From an uncultured Eubacteriaceae bacterium (GTDB lineage Bacteria > Bacillota > Clostridia > Eubacteriales > Eubacteriaceae), in NCBI GenBank assembly GCA_947625585.1, contig CANQOZ010000025.1, positions 1 through 14,170 of the forward strand: a stretch of 14,170 bases of DNA. The letters are read 5' to 3'. The position numbers and the translations under genes are program-made. Positions within the stretch are counted from its first letter, which is position 1. Every line of letters begins with the position of its first letter. Positions 13,895 through 14,170 of this stretch are shown piece after piece. Below the pieces are notes generated by a model. That model had not been told where the DNA came from, searched no databases, and saw nothing but the letters and a program-made list of their open reading frames with translations.

Positions 13895-14064
13895 TTGTGG
13901 TTGCAGTTTTAAATTGAAAATTACAAATTTGAGTTAATAAACAATCATCTAATTGTTGTAGCTTTTCTAAAATTTCCTCCTAATATCCGTATTTTTTAAA
14001 GTAAAATTTCCACTTACCTTTAAGCAAAATATACTTTTTTCAAAAAATGATGTTAATAACTCAA

Positions 14065-14078
14065 AGTAAACGATTAAA
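14065..14078. promoter_or_regulatory. cre-like motif upstream of the ChW protease gene
   Basis: AGTAAACGATTAAA matches 12 of 14 cre positions and shares GTAAACGATTA with the motif at 10949-10962. It is 214 bases upstream of the protease start. Confidence 0.3.
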
Positions 14079-14082
14079 TTAT

Positions 14083-14110
14083 TGTCTCAATTTATTAGAT
14101 TGTGTCTCAA
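14083..14110. repeat. Direct repeats TGTCTCAA spaced 20 bp
   Basis: TGTCTCAA occurs at 14083-14090 and 14103-14110, near two helical turns apart, a spacing typical of regulator half-sites on one DNA face. No known motif is recognised. Confidence 0.3.
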
Positions 14111-14127
14111 AAATTGGACAAAAAATT

Positions 14128-14156
14128 TAACAAAAAAAGTTAAACAACTTTTGTTA
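14128..14156 (-). terminator. Possible terminator of a minus-strand gene right of the window
   Basis: AACTTTTGTTA (14146-14156) pairs with the arm at 14128-14141, with a bulge of three A and a 4-base loop. On the minus strand AAATTTTTTG follows. The stem is A-T rich and weak. Confidence 0.3.
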
Positions 14157-14170
14157 CACCATATTAGGAA

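Larger units (their letters stand above)
13852..14170. other. 319-base AT-rich upstream region of the ChW protease, no gene
   Basis: No ORF of note is seen. It holds the possible protease -10 box, a cre-like motif, a pair of 8-base direct repeats and a hairpin near the window end. Together these look like a promoter and control region plus the end of a neighbouring transcript. Confidence 0.55.

Overview
The window is AT-rich chromosomal DNA of a low-GC Gram-positive anaerobe. I infer the class Clostridia, possibly near the Eubacteriaceae. The inference rests on secreted proteins built from clostridial hydrophobic W (ChW) repeats, an ATP-type PEP carboxykinase, split chromate-transporter halves, frequent TTG starts and many U-tailed intrinsic terminators. 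I saw no transposase, integrase, tRNA, rRNA or CRISPR array.

Left part (1-3240): the 3' end of a 23S rRNA uracil-5 methyltransferase (RlmCD/RumA type) converges on a 98-residue protein of unknown function across a shared terminator hairpin. A tight + strand operon follows: a Cof-type HAD phosphatase, an ArsC/Spx-family thiol protein and a small radical-SAM protein, each overlapping the next by 4-8 bases. Two back-to-back terminators close it.

Middle (3240-7200): a flavodoxin-like lipoprotein gene on the minus strand. The 417-base gap beside it holds a good sigma-A promoter followed about 90 bases later by a strong terminator with no ORF between, so a candidate small RNA. Next is a minus-strand operon of two ChrA-type half-transporters overlapping a Maf-CobT fusion: a house-cleaning nucleotide pyrophosphatase joined to the cobalamin lower-ligand phosphoribosyltransferase. 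The fusion and its coupling to chrA are the most unusual coding features. The chrA leader has an inverted repeat that could mask its ribosome-binding region.

Right part (7221-14170): pckA, with an almost consensus promoter and a terminator-like hairpin at the predicted 5' end of its mRNA. Then come two secreted ChW-repeat proteins on the minus strand: a BIG2 plus six-ChW protein, and a 930-residue papain-family protease with a lectin-like region, an Ig-like region, a GBS Bsp-like region and about three ChW repeats. They probably act together at the cell surface or outside the cell on protein or peptide substrates. Cre-like (CcpA-type) motifs lie upstream of pckA and both ChW genes, which would tie gluconeogenesis and extracellular scavenging to carbon catabolite control. 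The 765-base gap between the ChW genes is rich in palindromes and hairpins that no gene explains.
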